Shown in pieces: positions 25,981 through 34,924 of a stretch of DNA of 64,000 nt. Location: NCBI RefSeq assembly GCF_030373265.1, contig NZ_JAUCZC010000015.1:1-64000 (forward strand). Reading direction: 5' to 3'. The notes under the pieces were generated by a model. It ran no database searches and was not told the DNA's origin. It was given only the letters and a program-made list of their open reading frames with translations. Made by a program: the position numbers and the translations under genes. Position 1 is the first letter of the stretch, and every line of letters starts with the position of its first letter. The stretch comes from Blastomonas sp. Its GTDB lineage: Bacteria > Pseudomonadota > Alphaproteobacteria > Sphingomonadales > Sphingomonadaceae.

Positions 25981-27192
25981 ATGGCAACGCAAACTGCGAT
26001 TGCGGACAAGAAACTGACGCTGGAGGCGCCCGATCCGGTGCCCGTGGTGGCGGCTGCGGACGCCACCGGGCTCGTCCCGGTTTCCGAGGACGTCAGGTCG
26101 AAGCTCGACGAAAAGGTCGAGGGCTTCATAGCCGATCTGGTGGCACAGGATGTCAACTCGCCCGAGTTCGGCAAGCGCGTCGACCAGATCACCAATATGG
26201 GCCGCAAGGAAATCGGCGAGGCGGCGGGCCAGTCCAACCGCTTTCTCGATCGCCCGGTGCGCGCGATGGACAGCGACAATTCGGTCGGTGCTGATCTCGC
26301 CAAGCTGCGCCGCACGGTCGAGGACCTGGACCCCGGCAAGAAGGGCGATCTGTTCACCCGCAAGAAGCTGTTCGGCGTCATCCCGTTCGGCAACAAGATG
26401 CGCGATTATTTCGACAGCTACAAAAGCTCGCAAGGGCACATCCAGTCGATCCTCGGCGCGTTGCAGAGCGGCAAGGACGAGCTGCTGATGGACAATGCCG
26501 CGATAGACGTCGAGCGGCAGAATCTGTGGGCGGCGATGGGCAAGCTCGAGCAGATGATCCACGTCTCCAAGACGCTCGACGCGCGGCTCGAGGGCAAGGC
26601 GGCCGAGCTCGAGATGACCGATCCGGCCAAGGCCAAGGCGATCAAGGAAACCGCCTTGTTCTATGTGCGCCAGCGCACGCAGGACCTGCTCACCCAGATG
26701 GCGGTGACGGTGCAGGGCTATCTTGCGCTCGATCTGGTCAAGAAGAACAACGTCGAACTGGTCAAGGGCGTCGACCGCGCCAGCACCACCACCGTGGCTG
26801 CTTTGCGCACCGCGGTGACCGTGGCGCAGGCTTTGGTCGGGCAGAAGCTGGTGCTCGACCAGATCACCGCGCTCAACACCACCACCGCCAACATCATCGA
26901 TTCGACCGGAACGATGCTCAAGGACCAGACCGCCAAGATCCACGAGCAGGCGGCATCGGCGACGATCCCCGTCGAAACGCTGCAGCGCGCGTTCCAGAAC
27001 ATCTATGACACGATGGACAATATCGACACCTTCAAGATCAAGGCCTTGGACAGCATGAAGACCACCGTCGACACGCTGAGCAAGGAAGTCGAGAAATCGA
27101 AGGGCTATATCGCGCGCGCCGAGGGTGCATCGCAGGCAGGCGGAAGCGGCGCGTCTTCGGGCCCGTCGCTGCTAAGCTCGCTGGAGGCGTAA
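25981..27192 (+). CDS. TelA/KlaA family toxic anion resistance protein
   Basis: This 403-residue protein is long and helical, with the TelA core (GDLFTRKKLFGVIPFGNKMRDYFDSY, DNAAIDVERQNLW, ETALFYVRQRTQDLLTQMAV, GYLALDLVKKNNVELVKGVDRAST, FQNIYDTMDNIDTFK). The family is linked to tellurite and other stress resistance, but the mechanism is not known. The next gene (14 bp downstream) encodes an XpaC-like protein, a frequent partner of TelA. The AT-rich sequence before it (about 25885-25915) may hold the promoter. Confidence 0.92.
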   Translation: MATQTAIADKKLTLEAPDPVPVVAAADATGLVPVSEDVRSKLDEKVEGFIADLVAQDVNSPEFGKRVDQITNMGRKEIGEAAGQSNRFLDRPVRAMDSDNSVGADLAKLRRTVEDLDPGKKGDLFTRKKLFGVIPFGNKMRDYFDSYKSSQGHIQSILGALQSGKDELLMDNAAIDVERQNLWAAMGKLEQMIHVSKTLDARLEGKAAELEMTDPAKAKAIKETALFYVRQRTQDLLTQMAVTVQGYLALDLVKKNNVELVKGVDRASTTTVAALRTAVTVAQALVGQKLVLDQITALNTTTANIIDSTGTMLKDQTAKIHEQAASATIPVETLQRAFQNIYDTMDNIDTFKIKALDSMKTTVDTLSKEVEKSKGYIARAEGASQAGGSGASSGPSLLSSLEA

Positions 27193-27205
27193 GGCAGCCG
27201 CACGC

Positions 27206-27928
27206 ATGAGCAAATCCCTGACCAGCCAATCCGACCAGATCCTCGCCGATGCCGCCGCCGTCAGGCGCCGGGTGCAGATGGGCCCCTCGATCGGCAGCAA
27301 GTCGCGCGCATTGAAGCGCGAGCATCTGTGGAAGAAGATCGCGGCGATCGCGATCAGCATCGGCGTCATCCTGGTTGCGGCTGGCGTGGTCGGCGCGATC
27401 ATCAACGGTATCGGTTTTTACGGCGTGCTGCTGACCGTGCTCGCCATGGTCGTCGCGACCGTGGTGCTGGGCAGTTCGATGAAGCTGCGCGTCCCCACGC
27501 CCGAGAAGCTCGCCAAGGAGCCGCTCAAGGTGCTCGCCGGCAAGACCGAGATCTGGCTGGAAAGCCAGCGCCCCGCTTTGCCCGCGCCCGCGGTCAACCT
27601 GATCGACAACATCGGCGTCCAGCTCGATATGCTCGCACCGCAACTGCAGACGCTCGAGGAAAACAGCGAACCCGCGCGCGAAATCCGCAAATTGGTGGGC
27701 GAACACCTGCCCGAGCTGATCACCGGCTATCGCAAGATCCCTGCAGCCATGCGCCAGGAAAAGCGCGGCGAGCGCACGCCGGATGAGCAGTTGCTCCATG
27801 GCCTTGGCGTCATCGAACGCGAGATCGCCAGTGCCACCCGCACCATCTCCGAAGGCGACGCCGACAAGCTCGCGATCCGCGGCCGCTTTCTCGAGCTGAA
27901 ATACGATGGTGTTGCCGACGCGCAATGA
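27206..27928 (+). CDS. XpaC-like membrane protein
   Basis: This 240-residue protein has a hydrophilic N-terminus, two hydrophobic helices (about 45-66 and 70-90) and a helical cytoplasmic part. Its position just after telA and its shape fit the XpaC (5-bromo-4-chloroindolyl phosphate hydrolysis) family, named after an old phenotype. Sequence similarity could not be tested, so the family call rests partly on context. Its stop overlaps the following DUF4198 gene by 4 bp. Confidence 0.65.
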   Translation: MSKSLTSQSDQILADAAAVRRRVQMGPSIGSKSRALKREHLWKKIAAIAISIGVILVAAGVVGAIINGIGFYGVLLTVLAMVVATVVLGSSMKLRVPTPEKLAKEPLKVLAGKTEIWLESQRPALPAPAVNLIDNIGVQLDMLAPQLQTLEENSEPAREIRKLVGEHLPELITGYRKIPAAMRQEKRGERTPDEQLLHGLGVIEREIASATRTISEGDADKLAIRGRFLELKYDGVADAQ

Positions 27929-28731
27929 GGCTGCGCAGGTTCGCCATGCTGGCCGTGCTGGCCACCGCCGCGCAGCCAGCCATTGCTCACGATTTCTGGC
28001 TTTCGCTTGATCGCTGGCATCTTTCGGAGGGAGATCAGCTTCAGGTCGACATGCGCGTGGGCACCGGAGCCGAGCCCGAGCCATGGCAAGTGCGGCCCGA
28101 ACGTGTCGTCGCCTTCCGCACCATCGCGCCCGACCGCACGATCACCGACAGGACCGATCTGCTGGCCCCGCCCGACAGCATGGAATGGCACGATTCCGTT
28201 GTGCCTTTCGCGGGCGCAGGAACGCATATCCTGACGTTCGAAACCACGCCCGCGCTCAGCGACCTGGAAGCCAAGGCGTTCGACGAATATGTTGCGCACG
28301 AAGGCTTGAGCGCCGTCGCTGCGCACCGTGCCGCTCTCCCGACACCTGGAACCAACGGCCGCGAACTCTATGCCCGCCGTGCCAAGGCACTGGTACAGAT
28401 CGGCAAGACCTGCTCGCCGCACGTGCTGCAACCGGTCGGCCTGTCACTGGAAATCGTGCCGCTGATCAATCCGCATTGCGCCACAGGCGATGCGATGCCG
28501 GTGGAGGTGCGCTTTCGCGGGCGGCCTCTGGCAGGAGCCCTGTTGCGGATGGAGAGCCTCTCCAACCCGGCCGGCGAGATCGAGCAACGCACCGACGCCG
28601 ATGGCCGCGCGTCTTTTGCCATGCCCCGCCAAGGCAACTGGAAGATCAGCCTGGTCTGGTCAGTGCCGATCGAAGACAACGCGCAAGCCGAGTACGATAC
28701 CCTGTTTTCCAGCCTCAGCTTCGGCTTCTGA
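27925..28731 (+). CDS. DUF4198 domain periplasmic protein
   Basis: This 268-residue exported protein has a signal peptide (ending AIA) followed by HDFWLSLDRW, the typical start of mature DUF4198 proteins. There is a beta-rich middle and a C-terminal Ig-like part with LLRMESLSNPAGEIEQRTDADGRASF. Members are often found with metal transport (NikM/CbiK-like) genes, and the leading His-Asp suggests metal binding. It overlaps the XpaC-like gene by 4 bp, so the three genes form an operon. Confidence 0.82.
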   Translation: MRLRRFAMLAVLATAAQPAIAHDFWLSLDRWHLSEGDQLQVDMRVGTGAEPEPWQVRPERVVAFRTIAPDRTITDRTDLLAPPDSMEWHDSVVPFAGAGTHILTFETTPALSDLEAKAFDEYVAHEGLSAVAAHRAALPTPGTNGRELYARRAKALVQIGKTCSPHVLQPVGLSLEIVPLINPHCATGDAMPVEVRFRGRPLAGALLRMESLSNPAGEIEQRTDADGRASFAMPRQGNWKISLVWSVPIEDNAQAEYDTLFSSLSFGF

Positions 28732-28738
28732 CGTTAGA

Positions 28739-29140
28739 CTAGCCCGCCAGCCAGTCGCCCGACGCAATCCGCTCCAGCCCGTCCACGGCCAAGTTCCAGA
28801 CATAAACCAGCGCGGTGGCCGTACCGCGCTGGGTGACCAATTTCGCGGTCTCTCGCCGATAGTCATGGGGGAGCGGATCGTCCGCCGCGCATCCCTCGAA
28901 AGCGTCAAGCCACGGCTGGCTGGCGGCGGCATCGTGCAGTCGCAGCAGATCGCCGGTCACGGCATCGCAGCCTTCCAGCACCAGCGCAGGATGCCAGCTG
29001 ACCCGGTAGAGCGTTGCGGTAAGGCTCGCGGTGCCCAGCCAGTCGCTCTCGCGCGCCAGCCGCGCCGCATTGGGATGATCGCTGCCACGGCGCAGCGTGC
29101 CATAGACGAAAAGCAGGTCGGGGGCTTGGCGGGCGGGCAT
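28739..29140 (-). CDS. Gamma-glutamylcyclotransferase family protein
   Basis: This 133-residue protein has the gamma-glutamylcyclotransferase-like fold: LLFVYGTLRRG at the N-terminus (substrate-binding YGTL loop), YRVSWHPALVLEG, LDAFEG with the acidic active-site region, YRRE, and ALVYVWN. The start is best at ATG 29140 (MPARQAPDL). It is convergent with the DUF4198 gene (7-bp gap). Confidence 0.85.
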   Translation of the reverse strand: MPARQAPDLLFVYGTLRRGSDHPNAARLARESDWLGTASLTATLYRVSWHPALVLEGCDAVTGDLLRLHDAAASQPWLDAFEGCAADDPLPHDYRRETAKLVTQRGTATALVYVWNLAVDGLERIASGDWLAG

Positions 29141-29175
29141 GGCTTTGCCTATCATGGCGTCAGGAGAACATCGAT

Positions 29176-29502
29176 ATGCAACGCTACACCAGCTTCGCCG
29201 AATTCTGGCCCTATTACCTCAGCGAGCACAGCAGAGCAGCTACCCGCGCATGGCATTATGCCGGAACGTCCTTGGTCGTGCTGCTGGGGCTGGCGGCCTT
29301 GTTCACCGGCAGCTGGCTGCTGCTCGCCGCGATGCCGCTGGCGGGGTATTTCTTTGCGTGGATCAGCCATTGGCGGATCGAGCGCAACCGGCCCGCGACG
29401 TTCACCTATCCGCTGTGGTCGCTGGCGGCGGACTTCAAGATGTGGGGGCTGTGGCTGACCGGACGATTGGGTCCCGAACTCAAACGCGCCGGGGTGCGCT
29501 GA
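29176..29502 (+). CDS. DUF962 (Mpo1-like) membrane protein
   Basis: This 108-residue protein has the family pattern: SFAEFWPYYLSEHS, TRAWHYAGTSL, two hydrophobic helices, WISHWRIERNRPATF and YPLWSLAADFKMW. Yeast Mpo1 of this family is an Fe(II) dioxygenase that shortens 2-hydroxy fatty acids by one carbon; the conserved His of EHS, WHY and SHW fit such a metal site. Sphingomonad sphingolipids carry 2-hydroxy fatty acids, so a similar role is possible. AGGAGAA precedes the ATG. Confidence 0.87.
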   Translation: MQRYTSFAEFWPYYLSEHSRAATRAWHYAGTSLVVLLGLAALFTGSWLLLAAMPLAGYFFAWISHWRIERNRPATFTYPLWSLAADFKMWGLWLTGRLGPELKRAGVR

Positions 29503-29560
29503 TCCCGGCGACGGAACCGGCGGCCACCACCGACGTAGGCTCATCACCAAGGAGAGTCTT

Positions 29561-29779
29561 ATGACCGATCAACATGACCCCAAGTCCGCCGCCAACGATC
29601 CCGTCGATTGCACCGAAGAGACCGCCCAGCGCGCCGGGGCGAAGCACACCAGCCTGAACAAGGATGACCATGAGGCGAAACCGGACGTCGACAAGGATGA
29701 CGTCAGCGAACACGATCTGGACGAGGCGCTCGACGATTCGATGGACGCCTCCGACCCGCCATCGTCGATCCAGCCCTGA
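29561..29779 (+). CDS. Small acidic hydrophilic protein, 72 residues
   Basis: This is a very acidic protein, probably disordered, with SLNKDDHEAKPDVDKDD and DLDEALDDSMDASDPP. AAGGAGAG precedes the ATG at 29561 at good spacing. There is no transmembrane segment or known motif. It may be a stress-type hydrophilin; this is only a guess from composition. It is convergent with the nupC-like gene (6-bp gap). Confidence 0.7.
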   Translation: MTDQHDPKSAANDPVDCTEETAQRAGAKHTSLNKDDHEAKPDVDKDDVSEHDLDEALDDSMDASDPPSSIQP

Positions 29780-29785
29780 GCCGCA

Positions 29786-31021
29786 TCACACCGTAATCAG
29801 CAAACCCGCCAGCGCCGCGCTCATCAGATTGGCAAGGCTTCCCGAGGCAAGCGCCTTGAGACCGAGCCTCGCGATCATCGGGCGCTGGCTGGGGGCAAGC
29901 CCCCCGGTCACCGCCATCTGGATGGCGATCGACGAGAAGTTGGCGAAACCGCACAAGGCAAAGGTCACGATCGCGACCGTGCGCGCCGACAAGCCGGAAT
30001 CGGCGCCGCCCAGATCGATGAATGCGACGAACTCGTTGAGCACGATCTTGGTGCCGAACAGCCCGCCTGCACGCAACGCCTCGTCCCAGGGCACTCCGAT
30101 CAGGTACATGATCGGGGCGAAGACATAGCCGACCAGCATCTGGAACGATAGGTCGGTCAGGCCAAACCAGCCGCCGATCCCGCCGAGCAGGCCGTTGGCC
30201 ATCGCCACCAGCGCCACGAATGCCAGCACCATGGCGCCGACCGCCACCGCGAGCTTGACTCCGGTCTGCGCGCCCATGGCTGCTGCCATGATGACGTTGG
30301 CCGGGCGTTCGTCCTCATATTCGACATCGAGCGGCATCACCGCCTCGGGGCTCGCATCGGCAGGATCATCGGGCATGATGATCTTGGCCATCAGGATGCC
30401 GCCGGGCGCGGACATGAAGGCTGCGGCGAGCAGGAAATCGATGCGGATTCCCATCGCCGCATACGCCGCCAGGATGGTCCCTGCGACGCCGGCCATGCCA
30501 ACGCTCATCACCGTGAACAATTGCGAGGGCTTCAGCGCCGCAAGATAGGGGCGGATCACCAGGGGCGATTCGCTCTGGCCGACAAAGATGTTCGCCGCCG
30601 CGCACAGGCTTTCGACCTTGGAAATGCCGATCAATTTCTGGATCGCGCCGCCGACCCACTGGATCACGCGCTGCATGATGCCGAGATAATAGAGGATCGA
30701 CACCAGCGCCGAGAAGAAGATGATCACCGGCAGCGCGGCGATGGCGAAGCTGTTGCCGCCGACATCGGGGCTGGCGAGCGGACCAAAGATGAAGTTGGTT
30801 CCCGCCTGGGCATAGCCCAAAAGGTTGGAGACGCCGCGCGCCATCGCCTGGATCGCGGTCTTGCCGGCGGGCACATACAGCACCAGCACCGCGATGCTCG
30901 CCTGCAACGCGAACGCCGCGCCGACCACGCGCAGCCGGATGGCGCGGCGGTTGTTGGACAGCAGCAGCGCGATCGACAGGATCAGCGCTATGCCTGCCAG
31001 TCCCAGCAAAATCCGTGTCAT
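29786..31021 (-). CDS. NupC/CNT family nucleoside transporter
   Basis: This 411-residue inner membrane protein belongs to the concentrative nucleoside transporters. It has the motif GQSESPLVIRPYL (CNT G-Q-[ST]-E), FGTKIVLNEFVAF, and AIVTFALCGFANFSSIAIQ near the C-terminus, with 8-10 hydrophobic helices. It imports nucleosides with H+ or Na+. The start is ATG 31021 (MTRILLGL); the open frame upstream to 31183 has no family resemblance. Confidence 0.9.
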   Translation of the reverse strand: MTRILLGLAGIALILSIALLLSNNRRAIRLRVVGAAFALQASIAVLVLYVPAGKTAIQAMARGVSNLLGYAQAGTNFIFGPLASPDVGGNSFAIAALPVIIFFSALVSILYYLGIMQRVIQWVGGAIQKLIGISKVESLCAAANIFVGQSESPLVIRPYLAALKPSQLFTVMSVGMAGVAGTILAAYAAMGIRIDFLLAAAFMSAPGGILMAKIIMPDDPADASPEAVMPLDVEYEDERPANVIMAAAMGAQTGVKLAVAVGAMVLAFVALVAMANGLLGGIGGWFGLTDLSFQMLVGYVFAPIMYLIGVPWDEALRAGGLFGTKIVLNEFVAFIDLGGADSGLSARTVAIVTFALCGFANFSSIAIQMAVTGGLAPSQRPMIARLGLKALASGSLANLMSAALAGLLITV

Positions 31022-31142
31022 GCGTTGCGCCCGTGCCCCCGATTGTGGAATTGGTCTGGATTGTCCCCGGTCCTGCCTAGCCAGATTGCCGCGACGGGGG
31101 AAGCGTGAACTGTGCGCGCTGCGCCGAGGCGATTGCGTGCGA

Positions 31143-32078
31143 TCACGCTCGCGACTGGCGCGCCACCAGCCAGCAGCCGGCAACGATCAGGGCCGCGCCT
31201 GCCAGCGTGGTCCAGCCGATGGTCTCGTCGAACACCAGCCAGCCGAACAGCGCCGCCCAGATGAACATGCTGTATTCCAGCGGGACCAGCGCCTGCGCCT
31301 CCGCGCGCGCATAGGCGAAGGACAACAGCAGCAGCGAGACGATGGCGAGCATCGCCGCCAGCGCCAGCAAGCCCCAGGCGAGCGGCGCCGACAGCACCTG
31401 ATCGCCGGGCATGCCGCCGGCAAAGGGCATCGCCAGCCCCATCCAGAAGCCGATGATCAGGTTCTGCACCAGCACGATCTCCTGCGGGCTGGTGACCTGC
31501 GCCTGCTGGCGCTGGAGCACCAGGTTCCAGGCATAGAGCACCGCCGAGCCGGTGATCGCAGCGATGCCTGGCCATTGCGCGACGCCCTGCTGTTCGCCGC
31601 CGCCACCGCCGAGCCAGCTCAGCCGTCCGCCCGCGATGATCGCGACCCCCGCAAGTCCCAGTGCCGAGGCCATCATGGCGCCTTTGCCGATGCGCTCCTT
31701 CAGCACCACCGCTGCCAGGAACAGCGCGATGATCGGCGCGATGAAGGTGATCGCGATTGTCTCGGCCATCGGCGTGCGCGCCAGACCCCAGAAGAACAGC
31801 ACCGCCATGCCTGCGACCACCGTGCCGCGCAGCAGATGCAGCCGCAGCGCAGCCCCGCGCGGCAGCGCGCGTCTGCCGCTGGCAAGGAAGACCACCAACG
31901 CCATCAGCGATCCGATCATGCAGCGCCAGAACAGCGCCGCGACGACACCGATATCGATCGTCACCGCCTTCATCGCGGTGTCCATCGCGCCGAAGAACAG
32001 CATGCCCCCCGCACACGCCGCCATCGCGGCGAGCGGTGCAGCCGTGACGGCGGTGGAAGACAGGGGTCCGGAAGCCAT
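31143..32078 (-). CDS. EamA/DMT family transporter
   Basis: This 311-residue protein has ten predicted transmembrane helices in two EamA repeats. The first repeat contains ALFWRCMIGSL, GLARTPMAETIAITFIAPII and ALFLAAVVLKERIG; the second contains ARAEAQALVPLEYSMFIWAALFGW and DETIGWTTLAGAALIVAG. Members export metabolites or drugs; the substrate is not known. It lies upstream of the nupC-like gene, 121 bp apart in the same direction. Confidence 0.9.
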   Translation of the reverse strand: MASGPLSSTAVTAAPLAAMAACAGGMLFFGAMDTAMKAVTIDIGVVAALFWRCMIGSLMALVVFLASGRRALPRGAALRLHLLRGTVVAGMAVLFFWGLARTPMAETIAITFIAPIIALFLAAVVLKERIGKGAMMASALGLAGVAIIAGGRLSWLGGGGGEQQGVAQWPGIAAITGSAVLYAWNLVLQRQQAQVTSPQEIVLVQNLIIGFWMGLAMPFAGGMPGDQVLSAPLAWGLLALAAMLAIVSLLLLSFAYARAEAQALVPLEYSMFIWAALFGWLVFDETIGWTTLAGAALIVAGCWLVARQSRA

Positions 32079-32131
32079 ATCAGCGCCGCTATCGCCGCGG
32101 ATCGCAGGCGTGTCCAGCGGTCAGGCGCAGC

Positions 32132-33064
32132 TTAGCGATCCATCAGCGCAAGCGCTGCAGCGGTGGCATCGCGATAGGCGCTGCCGTCATAGCGATGCGC
32201 CCCGACAAAGTGCATGAAACGGCAATCGGCGTCCCAGGGCGCACCCCAATAATTGCCATAATGGCGATACGGCAGCAGCAGCGCACCGGGATCATTGGCG
32301 ATGACGAAGCTCGAGGCGACCTGCTCGGTGCCCCATTCGTGCATCGCCTCGGCGTCCAGAAGCCGCTGCATCTCGCGCGCAAAATCGCCGGCAAGCCCGC
32401 GGCCTTCCGCGCCACGGGAAAATCCGGTAAACCCCGAACAGCCGCGGATATAGCGCAGCCTTTCGGCCTCGGCGATCTGCGCAAGCACGCGCTCCATCCG
32501 GGTCTGGATATGGTTTTCGGCTGATGCAGGAACATCGGCGGGCGGGGTGAAGGCCACGCAGGTGCGTGCGCCGATTTCCCACTCGGCGCCGCCCAGCAGG
32601 GTGAAGCTGACATTGGCCTCGATCGCCTCGATCACCGCATCGGGCCGCCCCAGCGTCACGGTGTCGCTGTCGAGCTGGATGACATAGCCGTTGCGGCGCA
32701 TGTCGAGGATCGTCAGCAGCCGTTCCCAGGTGCCCCCGGTGGGAAAGCCGGTGGTGTCGACATCGGCGATATCGATGATCTGCGGGTTGCCGCAATGATG
32801 GGCCAGCACCGCGCGATCGTCCGCGGTCAGCGTTCCGTCCGACAGGATCGCCACCCGGCCGCGCCGCAAATGGGTCCACAGCGATTTGACCGCGATCAGA
32901 TAGGGCAACAGCACCGCGGTGCCCATCATCGAGAAGATCACCAGCCCGTCGTCGGCGGGCACGATCGGCGCGGTATTCAGCACCGGGCGGCAGGCAGCAT
33001 CGTGCCGCCGCTGGGCTATGCGGGTGTGCAGACGAAAAGGCAGGATTTTCTTCAGCAAGAGCAA
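32132..33064 (-). CDS. Glycosyltransferase-like protein (GT8-type DxD)
   Basis: This 310-residue protein has no signal peptide. A central block, YVIQLDSDTVTLGRPD, contains the DSD motif expected for metal-dependent, GT-A-type sugar transfer. The N-terminal part has VIFSMMGTAVLLPYLIAVKSL, and the C-terminal part a HYGNYWG segment and FMHFVGAHRYDG. Family assignment is weak: I see the DxD and a general GT-A layout only. It is not next to a polysaccharide cluster. Confidence 0.55.
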   Translation of the reverse strand: MLLLKKILPFRLHTRIAQRRHDAACRPVLNTAPIVPADDGLVIFSMMGTAVLLPYLIAVKSLWTHLRRGRVAILSDGTLTADDRAVLAHHCGNPQIIDIADVDTTGFPTGGTWERLLTILDMRRNGYVIQLDSDTVTLGRPDAVIEAIEANVSFTLLGGAEWEIGARTCVAFTPPADVPASAENHIQTRMERVLAQIAEAERLRYIRGCSGFTGFSRGAEGRGLAGDFAREMQRLLDAEAMHEWGTEQVASSFVIANDPGALLLPYRHYGNYWGAPWDADCRFMHFVGAHRYDGSAYRDATAAALALMDR

Positions 33065-33112
33065 GCACCTGTCGAGCGACGAATCGTGCCCGCAAGGCTA
33101 CACCAAATCGGG

Positions 33113-33745
33113 TTAATTCCCCGCAAAGACTGTCGCCTCATCCCCCGGCTGCCATGGCGGCAGCCGCACCATGCACCGTGCGAACAGATCCGAGTCCACC
33201 AGCGCGCCCAGCCAGCGGTGCACACCGGCAAGCGTCTGGCCGGAAAACCAGTCGGCATCGGTCGCGGCGAACTGGCGGACAAAGGGGAACAGGGCGATAT
33301 CCGCCAGGGTGCGATTGTCGCCGCACAGATATCGGCTCTGGCCAAGCCGCGCCTCCAGATCGGCCAGATGCGCAAGCCCCGCCTCGCGATGGGCGAGCGG
33401 GTCCTCGTCATAGCGCGACGGGTATTTGTAGCGGTCGAGATGCTGCTTGAACGCCCCGTCATTGGCCGCGATCACCGCGGTGTCATCGCCCGCCAGCCAG
33501 CCCTCGGGGTCATCGCGCCGCAGCGCCCAGCGCATGATGTCGAGGCTTTCGGCGATCACCTCGCCATCGCCCGGCAGCAGCACCGGCACCGTGCCCTTGG
33601 GCGAGGCATCGAGCATCGCCTGCGGCTTGGCGCGCAGCACCACCTCGCGCAGTTCGACCGCCTGCCCGCTCGCCAGCAACGCCATCCGGCCGCGCATGGC
33701 ATAGGGGCAGCGGCGAAAGCTGTAGAGAATGGGCAGGTCGGTCAT
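33113..33745 (-). CDS. Glutathione S-transferase family protein
   Basis: This 210-residue protein has the thioredoxin-like N-terminal domain with the active-site-like SFRRCPYAMRGRMAL, SPKGTVPVLL (cis-Pro loop) and GEVIAESLDIMRW (gamma-glutamyl binding). An all-helical C-terminal domain follows, with LADIALFPFVRQFA. The Cys in CPYA suggests an omega- or beta-type enzyme or a stringent-starvation-like member. The start at 33745 (MTDLPILYSF) is preferred over the upstream Met. Confidence 0.88.
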   Translation of the reverse strand: MTDLPILYSFRRCPYAMRGRMALLASGQAVELREVVLRAKPQAMLDASPKGTVPVLLPGDGEVIAESLDIMRWALRRDDPEGWLAGDDTAVIAANDGAFKQHLDRYKYPSRYDEDPLAHREAGLAHLADLEARLGQSRYLCGDNRTLADIALFPFVRQFAATDADWFSGQTLAGVHRWLGALVDSDLFARCMVRLPPWQPGDEATVFAGN

Positions 33746-33820
33746 GCACAAAGGCTTACAGCATCACCTGCTCCCGCGTCACCCCCACGCAAGCGGGAAT
33801 GACGGCGATGGGCTGACGGC

Positions 33821-34243
33821 TCAGCCTGCCAGACGCTCGGAGATTTCGAGCATCGCGATCGCGGCGCGGGCCGCGTCGCCGCCCTTGTCCTTCTCGGTCA
33901 TCTTCGCGCGGGTCAGCGCCTGCGCCTCGTTCTCGACGGTGAGGATGCCGTTGCCGATCGGCATGCCGTCGAGCGTCAGCGCCATGATCGCGCGCGCGCT
34001 TTCGTTGGACACCACCTCGAAATGATAGGTCTCGCCGCGGATGATCACGCCGATCGCGACATAGCCGTCAAACCGCTGGGTGTCCGACGCCATGGCGATC
34101 GCGGCAGGGATTTCGAGCGCGCCGGGAACGGTGAGCACCTCGAAGCTGTGCCCGGCCTTCTTGATCGCGGCCTTGGCGCCTTCGATCAGCAGGTCGTTGA
34201 GATGATCGTAGAAACGCGCTTCGACGATGAGAAAAAGAGCCAT
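33821..34243 (-). CDS. ribH: 6,7-dimethyl-8-ribityllumazine synthase
   Basis: RibH joins the RibB product with the pyrimidine from RibD in the penultimate step of riboflavin synthesis. The 140-residue protein shows [16 protein letters not shown], the VPGALEIP loop, the active-site His in [11 protein letters not shown] and the C-terminal [12 protein letters not shown]. The start at ATG 34243 fits the short N-terminus usual in sphingomonads. It is located 22 kb from ribD/ribE/ribBX, so the pathway is split. Confidence 0.94.
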   Translation of the reverse strand: MALFLIVEARFYDHLNDLLIEGAKAAIKKAGHSFEVLTVPGALEIPAAIAMASDTQRFDGYVAIGVIIRGETYHFEVVSNESARAIMALTLDGMPIGNGILTVENEAQALTRAKMTEKDKGGDAARAAIAMLEISERLAG

Positions 34244-34286
34244 AACCGGGTATCCTGTAAAATGCCTGAGCTTGGTCGGCCCAATG

Positions 34287-34913
34287 TCAGTTAACGGCCC
34301 AGGCCGCAACCTCGCCCGCAACGGTGTTGGCGGCGCGGTTGAGCGCCGAACCGACACTGACCGCATCGACCGTCGCCACCGGCTCGCTCGCCTCGAAACG
34401 CTGTTTGCGCAAGGGGCTGCCCGGCTTGCGGATCACCGCGTCATAGCGCACCACCACCGCACGCGCCGCCTCGTCATAGCCGAAGCGCTGCAACTGGCCC
34501 GACAGCATCATGCCGCGTTCCGATCCGGTCTCGACCTGATCGAGCACCAGCCGGCCGCTTTTTGCGGCGAGCGTTTCGGCCAGCACGCCGCGGAACAGCC
34601 GCGCGGGCTTGTCCGCCCACACCGCGTCCTCGACATAAGCGATCGCGCTGTCGCTGACCTGCACCGGCACCCGCACCTGATCGAGCGTGCGCTCGACCGT
34701 GGGCACATCGACGATGATCGCCTCGGTCACCGATGCCGAGGAAATCGACCCCGCCGTGGGCGCAGCATCGGATGTCAGCGTGAGCAGCTGGGGCGGAGCC
34801 TTGCCGCCCAGGCTGACGCATCCGCCCAACAGCGCCAGCGTCGCTGCGGACGCAAGCACCGGGCGGGCCATCTGGATCATGCGGCTGGAACGGCGTGTCG
34901 GCATCGCGGTCAT
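34287..34913 (-). CDS. ABC-type transport auxiliary lipoprotein (PqiC-like)
   Basis: This 208-residue lipoprotein has a signal peptide ending in the lipobox LLGGCVS. The mature part, with [11 protein letters not shown]..., [26 protein letters not shown] and [22 protein letters not shown], is of the auxiliary family found with Mce/Mla transporters. It is the last gene of the Mla-like operon (11 bp after the MlaD gene). It probably links the transporter to the outer membrane. Confidence 0.85.
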   Translation of the reverse strand: MTAMPTRRSSRMIQMARPVLASAATLALLGGCVSLGGKAPPQLLTLTSDAAPTAGSISSASVTEAIIVDVPTVERTLDQVRVPVQVSDSAIAYVEDAVWADKPARLFRGVLAETLAAKSGRLVLDQVETGSERGMMLSGQLQRFGYDEAARAVVVRYDAVIRKPGSPLRKQRFEASEPVATVDAVSVGSALNRAANTVAGEVAAWAVN

Positions 34914-34924
34914 GGCTTGCCCTT

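Noticed and set aside
29561-29779. Antitoxin of a toxin-antitoxin pair
   Set aside because: The small acidic protein has no DNA-binding motif and no toxin-like gene beside it; the neighbours are a DUF962 gene and a transporter.
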